Of a stretch of 64,000 bases of DNA, positions 25,186 through 34,484 are shown piece after piece. Both the position numbers and the translations under genes were made by a program. The notes beneath the pieces are model-generated. The model was not told where the DNA came from. It worked only from the letters and a program-made list of their open reading frames with translations, and made no database searches. The number at the start of each line of letters is the position of its first letter. Position 1 is the first letter of the stretch. Origin of the DNA: Chryseobacterium mulctrae (GTDB lineage Bacteria > Bacteroidota > Bacteroidia > Flavobacteriales > Weeksellaceae); the NCBI RefSeq assembly GCF_006175945.1, contig NZ_VAJL01000001.1, positions 186,001-250,000 on the forward strand. Reading direction: 5' to 3'.

Positions 25186-25416
25186 TTATAGATCACTGAT
25201 CGTATTACAATTAGAACACCACCAGTATTCTGATTCTTTATCTTTCAATTTCTTTTTTGTTTTCTCTTCACAATTTTCACAGACACATTCATCACTTTCG
25301 TCTTCTTTTGCTTCGTAATCGCAATTAAAACAACTCCAACTTATTAAATTAGTCTTTCCGTTGATAAACCATGTAAAAGAGTTTTCTTTACACTTTGGGC
25401 AAATTTGTAACGCCAT
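25186..25416 (-). CDS. Small zinc-ribbon protein
   Basis: The 76-residue protein has four Cys pairs: CPKC, CFNC, CENC (in CVCENCEEK) and CSNC. That is enough for two zinc ribbons. It is acidic, without a membrane span, and of unknown function. It lies 2 bp after the cupin gene's stop in the same direction, so the two are probably cotranscribed. Possibly a nucleic-acid or protein-binding adaptor. Confidence 0.7.
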   Translation of the reverse strand: MALQICPKCKENSFTWFINGKTNLISWSCFNCDYEAKEDESDECVCENCEEKTKKKLKDKESEYWWCSNCNTISDL

Positions 25417-25418
25417 AT

Positions 25419-25787
25419 TTAAATTATTTCTTCTTCTCTATTCACCAAATCCATCGAAAATGCCGGAAGACAAATCGCAATATATTCGCAATGTTCTGAA
25501 AACGGATTGCTGTAACGGATCCTTGCTCCTTTTTCAATTAAAATACTTTGTCCTTTTTCTAAAATCACCTCTTCTCCGTCAATTTCAAATTGCTTTTTAC
25601 CTGAAATAATGATGGTAAATTCATCAAATTCAGGAGTTTGATGAGGTTCACTCCAATTTGTCGGAACAACCATGTGTGCAATAGAGATATTTGAATTCTT
25701 GGTTGAATTTCCCCAATGTTCTTCAATTAATTTTCCGTCTGTTGTAGGAACTACAAATGGGGATTTCTGAATTTTATATTTTTTCAT
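25419..25787 (-). CDS. Cupin-domain protein
   Basis: The 122-residue single-domain cupin has first motif EPHQTPEFDEFTIIISG and second motif GQSILIEKGARIRYSNP. In it the usual metal-binding His of the second motif is absent, so metal binding may be partial or lost. Such small cupins act as isomerases, sugar-binding proteins or sensors. It is upstream of the zinc-ribbon gene in what looks like a two-gene unit. Confidence 0.75.
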   Translation of the reverse strand: MKKYKIQKSPFVVPTTDGKLIEEHWGNSTKNSNISIAHMVVPTNWSEPHQTPEFDEFTIIISGKKQFEIDGEEVILEKGQSILIEKGARIRYSNPFSEHCEYIAICLPAFSMDLVNREEEII

Positions 25788-25853
25788 GATTATATTTTTA
25801 TTTAATTATTCTCTCGCAGATTTAGCTGATTGAGCAGATTTTAATTCCTAAAA

Positions 25854-26390
25854 TTAATCAACTTTAAAATGGTTTTCTTTTGCTATTTCGTAAACAAAAT
25901 TGGTTCTGGTCGGTTCTCCGAAATAAGCGACTTCTTCTTCGGCAATTTTTTGTCCGCCCAATCTTTCTAAAGCAATCTGAGAACGGAAATTTTCTTTTCC
26001 GATATGGAAATGTACTTTGTCTACAAATTGAAAAACATAATCCAACATCACTTTTTTAATCTGTGGATTGATCCCTTTTCCCCAGGAATTTGTTCCATAA
26101 AAAGTATAGCCGATGAAAATACTGTTTTCAGTTTCATCAAAATCATAAAACCGAGTACTTCCTAAAATATCTCCCGTAGATTTCTCAATAATTTTAAAAG
26201 CGCCCTGACTTTCCATAGCTCCTTTAAAAAAGTTTTCAAAAACTTCTCTTTTGTAGCGGTCTTTATTAGGATGCTGTTCCCAAACTTTAGGATCTGAAGC
26301 CACTTCGTACAACAACTCAAAATCCCCTTGTTGTAAGGGGATTAATTGATATTCTTCGTTTTCTAAAACAGGTTGAATAGAAAAATTCAT
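25854..26390 (-). CDS. GNAT-family N-acetyltransferase (RimJ/RimL type)
   Basis: The 178-residue protein resembles Acetyltransf_3 members that acetylate protein N-termini or small amines. It has N-terminal LIPLQQGDFELLYEVASDP, then ILGSTRFYDF, the acetyl-CoA binding region (YTFYGTNSWGKGINPQIKKV) and the conserved ALERLGGQKIAEE near the C-terminus. The acceptor is unknown. It lies 18 bp after the DUF2911 gene in the same direction, so it may share that transcript. Confidence 0.85.
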   Translation of the reverse strand: MNFSIQPVLENEEYQLIPLQQGDFELLYEVASDPKVWEQHPNKDRYKREVFENFFKGAMESQGAFKIIEKSTGDILGSTRFYDFDETENSIFIGYTFYGTNSWGKGINPQIKKVMLDYVFQFVDKVHFHIGKENFRSQIALERLGGQKIAEEEVAYFGEPTRTNFVYEIAKENHFKVD

Positions 26391-26408
26391 CTTTTATAAA
26401 TTTGAATC

Positions 26409-27014
26409 TTAGCCTTTTGCTTTTGCAGCGTCAGATTCTATTTTTTTGATTTCTCTTAATTTCTCAGCAATTTTAGTTACTGCTTCAGGTTTTGCAGGCT
26501 TTAGAGCTACTTCAGCTTGAGCCATATCCCATTTGATCACAAGATTTCCTGAATTTTCATCAGTCGGGTTTAAAGTAATCTCAAACCATTCTTGTTTATC
26601 TGCTAATTTATTAACCGGAACCGTTACGTCTACAACATCCTGTTTTGGATCATATGTGTAAGCTCCCCATTGTTGGAAATCTTTATTTAAAATAACTTTC
26701 CATTCTTTTTCTGTTGGTACGATGAACAAACCGTAAGTTCCTGCTGGAACAGTTTTTCCACCAAAATTAACAGACTGTCCGAATGTAATTTTTGTAGAAG
26801 AGTTTGCACCCGCTCTCCAAACCTGTCCGTAAGGAACCAATTCTCCGAAGATCTTTCTTCCTTTCACTCCCGGTCTACCGTAATCTACAGAGATTTTTGA
26901 CATTGAAAACTGCTGTTCTACTTTCTGACGCGGACTTGCTGCAGGTACTGAATAATCTTGTGCGAAGCTTAAAGCTGAAGCTGATATGCAAACTGCAAAT
27001 AATAATTTTTTCAC
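26409..27014 (-). CDS. DUF2911 secreted protein
   Basis: A GTG start at 27014 is preferred because it directly precedes a signal peptide (KKLLFAVCISASALSFAQ); the longer ATG frame adds a hydrophilic lead. The 201-residue protein carries the DUF2911 signature: VDYGRPGVKGRKIFGELVPYG, VWRAGANSSTKITF, then PAGTYGLFIVPTEKEW. The family is widespread and uncharacterised in Bacteroidota; many members end with a TPR part, missing here. Probably periplasmic. Confidence 0.85.
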   Translation of the reverse strand: MKKLLFAVCISASALSFAQDYSVPAASPRQKVEQQFSMSKISVDYGRPGVKGRKIFGELVPYGQVWRAGANSSTKITFGQSVNFGGKTVPAGTYGLFIVPTEKEWKVILNKDFQQWGAYTYDPKQDVVDVTVPVNKLADKQEWFEITLNPTDENSGNLVIKWDMAQAEVALKPAKPEAVTKIAEKLREIKKIESDAAKAKG

Positions 27015-27124
27015 TTTTAAAATTTTGTCTAAAATTACAAAATCGAGTTCATAAATCACTTTTTGAAATTGATAAATTTTGTTAAATTAAATTGATGAAG
27101 AACAATGATTCTATTTTTATTTTA

Positions 27125-27200
27125 ATGCAAAGGTCGCAAAGATTTTTTTAACTACTAATTGTTTTTAAGTTCGCAAAGGCGTTTCACTTAGCCAAGCTCA
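27125..27200. repeat. Dispersed intergenic repeat, copy 1 of 2
   Basis: The block ends GTTCGCAAAGGCGTTTCACT and begins with an AAGGTCGCAAAG-T-run. It matches 49529-49602, which ends in the same 20 bases. No gene. Confidence 0.6.
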
Positions 27201-27210
27201 CTAAAATTAG

Positions 27211-27750
27211 TTAAAGATTTCTTTTTGCTTGATTGATGTGTCTTAGATTATGATAGACTACAAAACGAAAAGTATCACCCAGTTTTAGTTTAATTAAATT
27301 TGAAATACTGATGCTGGTTTTTACTTTATTTAAATCTATATTTTTAGCTTCATTTAAAAGATGAATCATTTGCTTTTGCTGAGTAATAAATTCATTTAAA
27401 ACGCTTTTATCAAGTTTGCTGTGAATAGGATTCATCGATTTGAAAGTCTTCATTGTATTCAGTTTTTCCTTTGGAAGCATCGATTTAGCAAAATAATTTC
27501 CTAAAATTCCCGAACTGAAAATCTCTGTTGATTTTGTATCTGAGTTTTTTATTTTTTTCCTGATCTCAGGAATATAAAAATTTCCGTATCGATTTAAATG
27601 TTCAAGACATTCCAGAATGCTCCAGCTATTTTCTGAAAGTCTGAAATTGAGTTTTTCATCTGATTGATTCAAAAGATTTTCGGCAAACTGTATATTTTCT
27701 TCAGTAATTTTTTTCAATTCATCGATCAGTTGAAGGGTCGGAATTTTCAT
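27211..27750 (-). CDS. DinB-family protein
   Basis: The 179-residue four-helix-bundle protein has ENSWSILECLEHLNRYG with a His and a C-terminal HNLRHINQAKRNL with two more, the metal triad of the DinB/YfiT superfamily. Members act as metal-dependent thiol transferases or in detoxification and stress. It is not related to DNA polymerase IV despite the name. Transcribed alone, next to a Crp-like regulator. Confidence 0.85.
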   Translation of the reverse strand: MKIPTLQLIDELKKITEENIQFAENLLNQSDEKLNFRLSENSWSILECLEHLNRYGNFYIPEIRKKIKNSDTKSTEIFSSGILGNYFAKSMLPKEKLNTMKTFKSMNPIHSKLDKSVLNEFITQQKQMIHLLNEAKNIDLNKVKTSISISNLIKLKLGDTFRFVVYHNLRHINQAKRNL

Positions 27751-27804
27751 GTCAATTTTTATTGCAAATTTCCAGTTTTCTCAAATGATAAATCTTGATT
27801 ACAG

Positions 27805-28329
27805 TCAAGATTTTTTGAGTCTTGATAAAGTTTCGGGGCTCATTCTTAAATAATTGGCAATATGTTTATTGGGAATTTCCTGAAAAAGTTTTGGACTTCT
27901 TTTTAAAACCCTTTCATAACGTTCTCTTGGAGAATTGATTAACAAATCCTTTTCTCTTTCAATTTGTTGTAAAACTAAATCTTCCAAAATCACAGTCCAT
28001 AATTTCAGATTATCGTCAGAAGATTTTATAAATTCATAAAAATCTTTTTTGGAGGCGACTTTAATTTCGCTTTTCTTAATCGCTTGAATACAAAAATCGG
28101 TTGGTTTTTCAGACAAAAAAGAATCGAGGCAGACAATAATATTTTCTTTATATCCAAAACGAATTGTTCTTTCCTGATCTTCATCTCTGATAAAAATGCG
28201 TAAGCTTCCTTTTTCAACATAATAAATATTGCTGTCGATATCGCCTTCCAAAGTCAGAAAAGAATGTCTGTCGATTACTTTCTTTTTTTGAAATAAATTG
28301 GCGTCGAGTAACGTCTGAATAATATTCAT
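27805..28329 (-). CDS. Crp/Fnr-family transcription regulator
   Basis: The 174-residue protein has an N-terminal cyclic-nucleotide-binding-type barrel (IYYVEKGSLRIFIRDEDQ, then NIIVCLDSFL) and a short C-terminal helix-turn-helix (FQEIPNKHIANYLRMSPETL). The wing after the recognition helix ends early (SRLKKS), as in many small Bacteroidota members. Effector residues for cAMP are not conserved, so the ligand is unknown. The DinB gene lies 54 bp further along in the same direction. Confidence 0.85.
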   Translation of the reverse strand: MNIIQTLLDANLFQKKKVIDRHSFLTLEGDIDSNIYYVEKGSLRIFIRDEDQERTIRFGYKENIIVCLDSFLSEKPTDFCIQAIKKSEIKVASKKDFYEFIKSSDDNLKLWTVILEDLVLQQIEREKDLLINSPRERYERVLKRSPKLFQEIPNKHIANYLRMSPETLSRLKKS

Positions 28330-28393
28330 TTTCTTAAGTTTTAATGAAACAAAAACCCCATAAAAATATGAGGTTTTAAAATATTAGAAAAAA

Positions 28394-30271
28394 TTATTCC
28401 GGCATTGCTTTCCATTTTTGCAAAATAGCGGTATAAAAATACATAAATACAAAACCTATTACCAAGATGATATAACTTAGCATAAAGCCTAAATCTTCAA
28501 AAATATTTGAGCAGTTTTGATAAGGATAAGAGTCCTGCATTTTCGTTACTACTTTTTGACAAGTTGCATTTTGATGGATTCTAATAATTGCAAAAATTAA
28601 AAGAACAAACAAAACAAAGCCATTCATCGAGATATTAACCAAAACAGATGACACTATTTTACTTACCATATCCATTTTCAATAACGGAATTAACAGAATA
28701 ATTAAACCGATAAACAAAATAAAATATGAAACAAAAAACTGTTCCTGACCTCTGAAGGTAAGTCCGTAAAATACCGTAATCAAAGTAACAGTTAAAGTTA
28801 AAACTCCGGCACTGATTACGCTGAAAAGCAACGAACGAAGTCCGGTAATTCGAAAACTGAAAATAAAAGTAGAAAGGAAAAATGCAATCCAGATATAAAT
28901 ATGAATGTTTTCTGAAATGAAATCGTCTTTCTTCACAGAATCTACACTTGTCAATAAATCGGTCATGTTTTCAGACAGATAATAATATTCCGTCATGTTG
29001 TTTTTCACATATTTATCCGGAGCGAGCTGTTGATTGATTTCAGGATTAAATTCTCTTATTTTTATACTGTCTCTGATATCATTTTCACTAGGATAATCAG
29101 TAGTTGCAGCAACAGAATCTACGGCAACTGTTTCTTCATAATACGCATTTTCATCAGTTCTTGTTTTCCCTTCATAATCTTTGATAAAATAACGGATTTC
29201 AAAATTGGGATTATCTTTTGAGTAAATCATAGAAACCCATTTTTTAGCATTTAAGTTATTCTTAATTCTATACGTTTTAGAAATAGAAAGAAAATCTTCA
29301 AAAAGTTTCTCAAGCTCTGCCGGGTTTTTAGAATTTAAAAGCGCTGTGGTCTTCTGATTAATGATTGCTTTTTTATTTTTAAGAATATTATTAGGCGAGT
29401 TTTTATCATAGTAATTCGTTTCTGCAACTTTTACTCCATCATTAAAACCTTTAAAATCATAATCATAAAAAACTTGGGAAAAATTGTAGAAACTTGGCTG
29501 GGTCGTTTGAATCTGTGATGAAAGATCTACAACCTCTTTTTTGTAATAAAAGGTTTTAAATTTTTCTTCCTCGTCTGAATAAGCGGGCTGTATCTTGTTC
29601 GAATATTCCGGATTGGGAGCAATGAAATTTTCTCGCTTATCTTTTTGATAAGATTTTTTTGAATAAAGAGTGTAGTACTGATAAACTCTGTTGTAATACA
29701 CAAAAAACTTTTTGTTCCGGTCTATTTTTTCAATATTATTTTCACAATACAGGTCATAAAAAGGTTTTGGAAACAATCTGTTTTCTAAAGTATATGACTC
29801 TATATTTTGAGAAAGAAAAGGCGCAGTTCGGTTGATAATATCAATGTTTTTTGCCATTTCCTGATCAGGATATTTATTATTGATAAACATTCTGAAACCC
29901 GTCATGTACGAGAAATAAAACGTAGTACACGAAAAAATAATGATAAAATATTGTACAAACTGACCAAACAGTTTTCCTTTAGAAGTCGGATAAAAATTCT
30001 TGAATGCATTGTTTTTAAGCATCATCAGAAGCCATCCTACAATCAGTAAAATAGAAATAATAAGATGAACGAAAATAACACCATTTCTGAAATAATCATC
30101 TTTTACAGAATATTTCTGAAGCGAAACAGGATCGATATGCGAAACATAACCGATGATAAAAAAGACGATATGAAAAACGAGAGCCGCCAAAAGCATCCAG
30201 ACAATTTTAGTATTCCAGACTGTAGGATATCTTTCGAGCAAATATTGGTTGAATTTATTGAGTTTTTGCAT
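28394..30271 (-). CDS. Large multi-span membrane protein, partner of ABC ATPase
   Basis: The 625-residue protein has about four N-terminal spans (from WMLLAALVFHIVFFIIGYV to the FIIIFSCTTFYFSY segment). A long extracytoplasmic domain (about 125-440) follows, then six or so C-terminal spans. The arrangement resembles an ABC-2/exporter permease with a big loop. It starts 21 bp after the ABC ATPase gene, so the two form one transporter unit. What it moves is unknown; no recognised permease motif. Confidence 0.75.
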   Translation of the reverse strand: MQKLNKFNQYLLERYPTVWNTKIVWMLLAALVFHIVFFIIGYVSHIDPVSLQKYSVKDDYFRNGVIFVHLIISILLIVGWLLMMLKNNAFKNFYPTSKGKLFGQFVQYFIIIFSCTTFYFSYMTGFRMFINNKYPDQEMAKNIDIINRTAPFLSQNIESYTLENRLFPKPFYDLYCENNIEKIDRNKKFFVYYNRVYQYYTLYSKKSYQKDKRENFIAPNPEYSNKIQPAYSDEEEKFKTFYYKKEVVDLSSQIQTTQPSFYNFSQVFYDYDFKGFNDGVKVAETNYYDKNSPNNILKNKKAIINQKTTALLNSKNPAELEKLFEDFLSISKTYRIKNNLNAKKWVSMIYSKDNPNFEIRYFIKDYEGKTRTDENAYYEETVAVDSVAATTDYPSENDIRDSIKIREFNPEINQQLAPDKYVKNNMTEYYYLSENMTDLLTSVDSVKKDDFISENIHIYIWIAFFLSTFIFSFRITGLRSLLFSVISAGVLTLTVTLITVFYGLTFRGQEQFFVSYFILFIGLIILLIPLLKMDMVSKIVSSVLVNISMNGFVLFVLLIFAIIRIHQNATCQKVVTKMQDSYPYQNCSNIFEDLGFMLSYIILVIGFVFMYFYTAILQKWKAMPE

Positions 30272-30292
30272 TTTAATTTGAATTAAAAAAGA

Positions 30293-31444
30293 TTAATTAA
30301 CGAAAAACCTTCTCGTAGAAGACGAGATATTTCTGATGTAAATAATTTCTGCTTTTGCATTTCCTAAAGCAGAAATCACTTCATAAAACTGAGTTTCTGA
30401 TGAGAAATAAGCAACATAAACTCCACCATTGAAGTTCAGTTTTTCCATATTGAAATCCTTAAAAACTTCGAGAAGTTTATCGCGACTTTCATTAGTATCA
30501 ATTTCTATAATTAATTGGTTTTCGTCATCATCATTTACCTCAGAATTATTTTTGTATTTTCCGTTTTTCAGAAAGATTACTTTATCTGAAATCTTTTCGA
30601 CTTCGTACAATTGCTGCGAACTTAAAATTAAAGCAATCGGATGATTCACCGAGTTGGCAATCGATTTTAAATCTTCCAAAATGACCTGTTGCGCCAAAAC
30701 ATCAAGGTTTGCTAAAGGCTCATCCAATAAAAGAATTTCAGGTTTTCTTAAAAGAATTCTCGCTAATTCAAAACGCATTTTGTAACCGGATGAAAGCTCA
30801 CTCCATTTCAGATGTTTGTAATTCCACAATCCGAGACGGGCAATCATCATCAAGGTTCTGGTTTCGTTTTCTTCAGGCGAAACACCATGATTTGAAAGCA
30901 CAAATTTCAGATTATCTTTCAGGCTTCCGTACCATTTTTCGGTTCGTTGCGGAATGTAAACCAACTTCGTTCTCAAATCATACTCATTTTTTGATTTTTC
31001 GTTGAAAGAATACTTTAAACTTCCATCGTTAAATGAAATTTCATTCGCCAAAATTCTCAGCAAAGTTGTTTTCCCGTTTCCGTTCTCTCCTACCAAACCA
31101 TAAACCTGTCCTTTATTGATTTCCACAGAAACCGGACCGAGCGAAAAACGGTTGCTGCCGTAAGATTTTACAATATCTTTTGCTTTCAAAACAGACTGTT
31201 CAGAAATATGTTCTTTTACCGGCACTTTTTCAATTTTGGCGAGGAGAGTTTTTGATTTTTCGATTAATTCGTCGATGGCGTGATTGTGAGTTTCTTTCCA
31301 GTCGGTTAATTCAATCGCTTCTTTATAAATCGACATATCCTGAGTGTCAATAGCGCAATCTAACAGCTTTCTGAACCCTAAAACGGTGTCTTTATTATCA
31401 AAAAAATGGTAGACTTCGGCGACTCTTTGCTGATGTTTCGTCAT
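30293..31444 (-). CDS. ABC transporter ATP-binding protein with N-terminal helical extension
   Basis: In this 383-residue protein the first 75 residues are helical and unlike a standard ATPase. The nucleotide-binding domain follows: Walker A GENGNGKTT, Q-loop VYIPQRTEKW, a degenerate signature LSSGYKMR (Tyr in place of Gln), Walker B EILLLDEPLANLD, and a switch region LILSSQQLYEVE in which Gln replaces the usual His. It is coupled to the membrane protein gene downstream. The weak signature and missing His suggest slow or regulatory ATP turnover. Confidence 0.85.
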   Translation of the reverse strand: MTKHQQRVAEVYHFFDNKDTVLGFRKLLDCAIDTQDMSIYKEAIELTDWKETHNHAIDELIEKSKTLLAKIEKVPVKEHISEQSVLKAKDIVKSYGSNRFSLGPVSVEINKGQVYGLVGENGNGKTTLLRILANEISFNDGSLKYSFNEKSKNEYDLRTKLVYIPQRTEKWYGSLKDNLKFVLSNHGVSPEENETRTLMMIARLGLWNYKHLKWSELSSGYKMRFELARILLRKPEILLLDEPLANLDVLAQQVILEDLKSIANSVNHPIALILSSQQLYEVEKISDKVIFLKNGKYKNNSEVNDDDENQLIIEIDTNESRDKLLEVFKDFNMEKLNFNGGVYVAYFSSETQFYEVISALGNAKAEIIYIRNISSSTRRFFVN

Positions 31445-31548
31445 TTGGTTTATTTAATTTAACCGAAGATAATTATTTTTAAGACAAGTTATATCTAAAT
31501 GGTGAGAAAAAATTATTCTATATTTGGGGATATTTTAAGAATCGAAAA

Positions 31549-32397
31549 ATGTTTAAGAAGTTTAGTTGTTTAGCCATTGTTTTATTGAGTTTAAACCCTT
31601 TCAAAGCTCAGGAAAAGATTCCATTCAGATTAACGAAACACAATAATATTATTGTAAAAACTTTGGTTAATGATAAAGATTCGCTTCATCTGATGTTTCA
31701 GATTGCGATGGAAGATGCTTCAATTTCGCCAGACAGAATCAGAAAAGCAGACCATATCACGTTTAAAGATGAAATAAGTGACGGAAATACGGTAAAAATC
31801 GGCAATAAAAAATACGGAAACATCAGATTTTTTGATAATGAATTGACCGGTCACGAAGCCGATGGAAAAATAGGAACCGGGATTTTTAAAGACCAATATT
31901 TTAAAATCGATTACGACAACAGTCAGTTTGTTTCTTATGATAAAGAGCCGGATCTAAAGGATTATCAACCGATGAATCTTTATGTAAAAAATGAGCAATT
32001 TTTTATCGTTGCAGACAATGTGATCGAAGATAAGCAACAGGAAGCTTATTTCCTTCTTCAGTCCGGTTATTCGGGAGGTTTGCTATACAGTAACGAGTTT
32101 GCAGAAGCCAATAATCTGAATGAAAAGCTGAAAATTACAGGCGAAAAGTCAATGAAAAATTCTGCCGGACAAATCATTACAACCAAACAGGGAGTTTTAC
32201 CTTTTCTAAAGCTTGGAAATATTGTTTTAAAAAATCTTACAGCCGGATTTTTCATAGGAGACCTCAAAACTCAACACGCCAATTATTTTGCGGCCGATGT
32301 GATGCGCAGATTCAACTGGATTTTTGATAAGGACAGAAAGATGGTTTATGTAAAACCGAGTAAATATTTTAATGAACCTTATTATAAAATAAATTAA
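31549..32397 (+). CDS. Secreted retropepsin-like (aspartyl protease fold) protein
   Basis: The 282-residue protein has a signal peptide (MFKKFSCLAIVLLSLNPFKAQ). Two lobes of the kind seen in bacterial aspartyl-protease-like proteins follow: HEADGKIGTGIFKDQYFKID with a DGxIG turn, and a second half with LLQSGYSGGLLYSNEF and FFIGDLKTQ. The catalytic D-T-G triplet is replaced by Q-S-G, so proteolysis is doubtful; it may be a binding protein. Convergent with the next gene; the two stops overlap by 4 bp. Confidence 0.7.
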   Translation: MFKKFSCLAIVLLSLNPFKAQEKIPFRLTKHNNIIVKTLVNDKDSLHLMFQIAMEDASISPDRIRKADHITFKDEISDGNTVKIGNKKYGNIRFFDNELTGHEADGKIGTGIFKDQYFKIDYDNSQFVSYDKEPDLKDYQPMNLYVKNEQFFIVADNVIEDKQQEAYFLLQSGYSGGLLYSNEFAEANNLNEKLKITGEKSMKNSAGQIITTKQGVLPFLKLGNIVLKNLTAGFFIGDLKTQHANYFAADVMRRFNWIFDKDRKMVYVKPSKYFNEPYYKIN

Positions 32398-32885
32398 CCC
32401 ATTCCCGCCATCATCGACATATAATAATTGGCGCAGTGTAAAGATATAAGCAGAAGAATATTTTTTTCCTCAAATGTTTCTAAAATCTCAGAAGTATTTA
32501 TTTGATATTCATAATTCAAACTTCGCCATTGAATATGAGGTTTCATCATCAGAAGTTCAGTTCCTTTTACATCGCTTAACACAAAAGATTCTTTGAAAAA
32601 ACCTTTGTGACTAAGCGTATATTTTTTCTCGATATCATTGAAATAGGTATTCATTACGATATTTCCGTCCCAATTCATTGTAAATTTGAGAAGAACTTTT
32701 TTCCCATCAAGAACTTCAACAGTTGTTCCCCAAAAACCCTTCGGCTCAACCTGATATTTTGAGTTTAAAATTTCTATTTCAGCATTGAATTTAAACCAGC
32801 TTTTATAATTCAATTGTCCGACTGGGTTTCCGTCTTTTGATACTTTAAAATTGGTATATTTTTCTGCGATAGCTTGATATTCCAT
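32394..32885 (-). CDS. Hypothetical beta-rich protein
   Basis: The 163-residue protein is made mainly of beta strands (FKVSKDGNPVGQLNYKSWF, FWGTTVEVLDGKKVLLKFTM, KYTLSHKGFFKESFVLSD). It ends in a hydrophobic helix (ILLLISLHCANYYMSMMAGMG) that could touch a membrane. The strand layout recalls tubby/LURP-one-like folds, but this is only an impression. No signal peptide. Convergent with the retropepsin-like gene, with stops overlapping. Confidence 0.65.
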   Translation of the reverse strand: MEYQAIAEKYTNFKVSKDGNPVGQLNYKSWFKFNAEIEILNSKYQVEPKGFWGTTVEVLDGKKVLLKFTMNWDGNIVMNTYFNDIEKKYTLSHKGFFKESFVLSDVKGTELLMMKPHIQWRSLNYEYQINTSEILETFEEKNILLLISLHCANYYMSMMAGMG

Positions 32886-32962
32886 TGATGTGTGTTTTTT
32901 TGATATCCTAAATAAAATTTAGGTTTTAATTTTCATGATTTAATTACAGATAATGTTTTTGT

Positions 32963-33346
32963 TTAATCAGGTAATTGCATAAAACTTGCTCCGATAATTT
33001 TCAATTCGTCATCAAAGTGTTTCCAAACTCTAAAATATCTAAACTTTCCTTCGAATGGTGCTCCCATCATTTTCCCTTTCGCTGTCATTGTAACGATAGA
33101 AAGTGCAGTCTCGCCCATTATTCTAATGTCGTTAATTTCTATTGAAACTTTTTCAATAATCATTGTTTTCGCTTTATGCGAGTTCAAATCCATTTCTTTC
33201 GTTATAATTTCTCCCATCGGTGCAACTGCAAGCAAATCATCGTGTAATAATTGGTCAAGTATTTCCACATTGCTTACAAGTTGAGCCGAAAAAAGTTTGT
33301 TTTCTGCTTCAACAACGTTTTCTCTGGTGATTTCTGGTTTGTCCAT
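32963..33346 (-). CDS. NTF2/SnoaL-like protein (DUF4440)
   Basis: The 127-residue cone-shaped-fold protein starts with a long helix (NVVEAENKLFSAQLVSNVEI) followed by LDQLLHDDLLAVAPMGEIIT, typical of DUF4440. The last strands (FEGKFRYFRVWKHFDDELKI, then GASFMQL) complete the fold. Such proteins are small enzymes or ligand-binding domains of mostly unknown substrate. Directly upstream begins the second accessory patch. Confidence 0.8.
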   Translation of the reverse strand: MDKPEITRENVVEAENKLFSAQLVSNVEILDQLLHDDLLAVAPMGEIITKEMDLNSHKAKTMIIEKVSIEINDIRIMGETALSIVTMTAKGKMMGAPFEGKFRYFRVWKHFDDELKIIGASFMQLPD

Positions 33347-33519
33347 ATTATGTTGTGTTAGGTAGTTGTTGGTTTATAATATTTTTTTTCTGAATTTGTG
33401 ATATGATCAATATATTTACTGCGTTAGCCAGGAAAACGAAATACAAAAGTCCAATTGAAAATACTGTTGAATTTTATACTTCAGCAATCCTGATTCAAAA
33501 AAATTGTTTTTTAAGTTCT

Positions 33520-33966
33520 TTATTTGTTCAACTCTACTTTGTTGATTCTTTTTCTGAACCATAAAAATTGTATTGTCGTCAGGAATAAATAAATTATTGA
33601 AAAAATTGCAAGTGTTGTAAGAACGGTTAAATCATTGGCGTAAATATCTATTAATAGTGTGATTACGATAAAAATAACACAAAATGCTGGTAATCCCAAA
33701 AATGTAAAGAGTGACAGATAGAAATTGATTCTGATTTTTTTTATCAAATTTAGAAGAACTGCAAAAGAAGAGATAAGCATAGCAACAAGGTATACCAATG
33801 AAAATCCTAAATTTAATATAAGTTCTAAAATCTGCATCCATTTTTCAAATGAACTTCCATCAATCAACTTTGTTTGAGAAATCACAATTCTATAAATAAC
33901 AAATAATATGATGCTAATCAACAAATTGCTTCCACAAAATCTAAATACAATTTTATTTATTTCCAT
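33520..33966 (-). CDS. Small four-span membrane protein, cassette-type gene
   Basis: ATG 33966 (MEINKIVFRFCGSNLLISI) is chosen over the longer frame from 34062, which overlaps the neighbouring gene. The 148-residue protein has four predicted membrane spans: 12-30, about 45-67, 82-104 and 112-136. Family unknown. It is the last gene in a run of single genes on the minus strand at 33350-38500. A GCGTTAGCC element at about 33421-33430 lies after it. Confidence 0.55.
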   Translation of the reverse strand: MEINKIVFRFCGSNLLISIILFVIYRIVISQTKLIDGSSFEKWMQILELILNLGFSLVYLVAMLISSFAVLLNLIKKIRINFYLSLFTFLGLPAFCVIFIVITLLIDIYANDLTVLTTLAIFSIIYLFLTTIQFLWFRKRINKVELNK

Positions 33967-34036
33967 TTTGATTGTAGTTTTTTTTTGTCCATCGCAAAAA
34001 ATTAAAAGTTGGAATAGTTTTTTATTTCCGATGCAT

Positions 34037-34333
34037 TCATTTTTCACAAAATCTTCCCACATTACCCTTCAAATCTCGAACAAATAATCTTCTTTCTCCA
34101 TAGTAGTATTTTATGGTGTCGATAAGCCCAAATAATGAATCGTTTTTGTTAAAATATATACTGTCGTTTCTTACATATACAGTGCGTTCTTTCCCAATAA
34201 CAATCACATCTGATATTGGGTAATCTCCACAATGTTTCCAAAAAGTATTTTCTAAATTATATTTGTTTTTACAGGATTGCAAATTCAAAATAGAAATGAT
34301 TATTATAAGTTTTTCATCTTTTTTTGTCAGCAA
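34037..34333 (-). CDS. Small lipoprotein, cassette-type gene
   Basis: A TTG start at 34333 is proposed because the following 20 residues form a lipoprotein signal (TKKDEKLIIIISILN) ending in a lipobox-like LQSC. The longer frame from 34402 begins inside the leader repeat. The mature part, about 80 residues, is beta-rich with Cys residues (FWKHCGDYP and a C-terminal RFCEK) that could pair. Function unknown. Repeat copy R3 lies immediately upstream. Confidence 0.5.
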   Translation of the reverse strand: MLTKKDEKLIIIISILNLQSCKNKYNLENTFWKHCGDYPISDVIVIGKERTVYVRNDSIYFNKNDSLFGLIDTIKYYYGERRLFVRDLKGNVGRFCEK

Positions 34334-34354
34334 TTTATGCAGAATATTGATTAG

Positions 34355-34460
34355 GCATATCGTACAACGTTCCGAGGCATTGCAATGGTAGATTTTTAGC
34401 ACAGAAATTCAATCAAATGGCAAACTTTGGGTTTTGAAATTTCGTCCCGCTATTTTTAAG
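34355..34460 (-). repeat. Cassette leader repeat, copy R3
   Basis: Read on the minus strand it ends AATCTACCATTGCAATGC, then CTCGGAACGTTGTACGATATGCC. This parallels GATTTCCGCCACATCACAAAGC, then CTGAAACGTTTTGCGATATGCT in copy R2. The TTTGATTGAATTT element also recurs. It sits directly before the small lipoprotein gene. Confidence 0.6.
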
Positions 34461-34484
34461 CCTTTGTTTTACGATTGTACTTTT

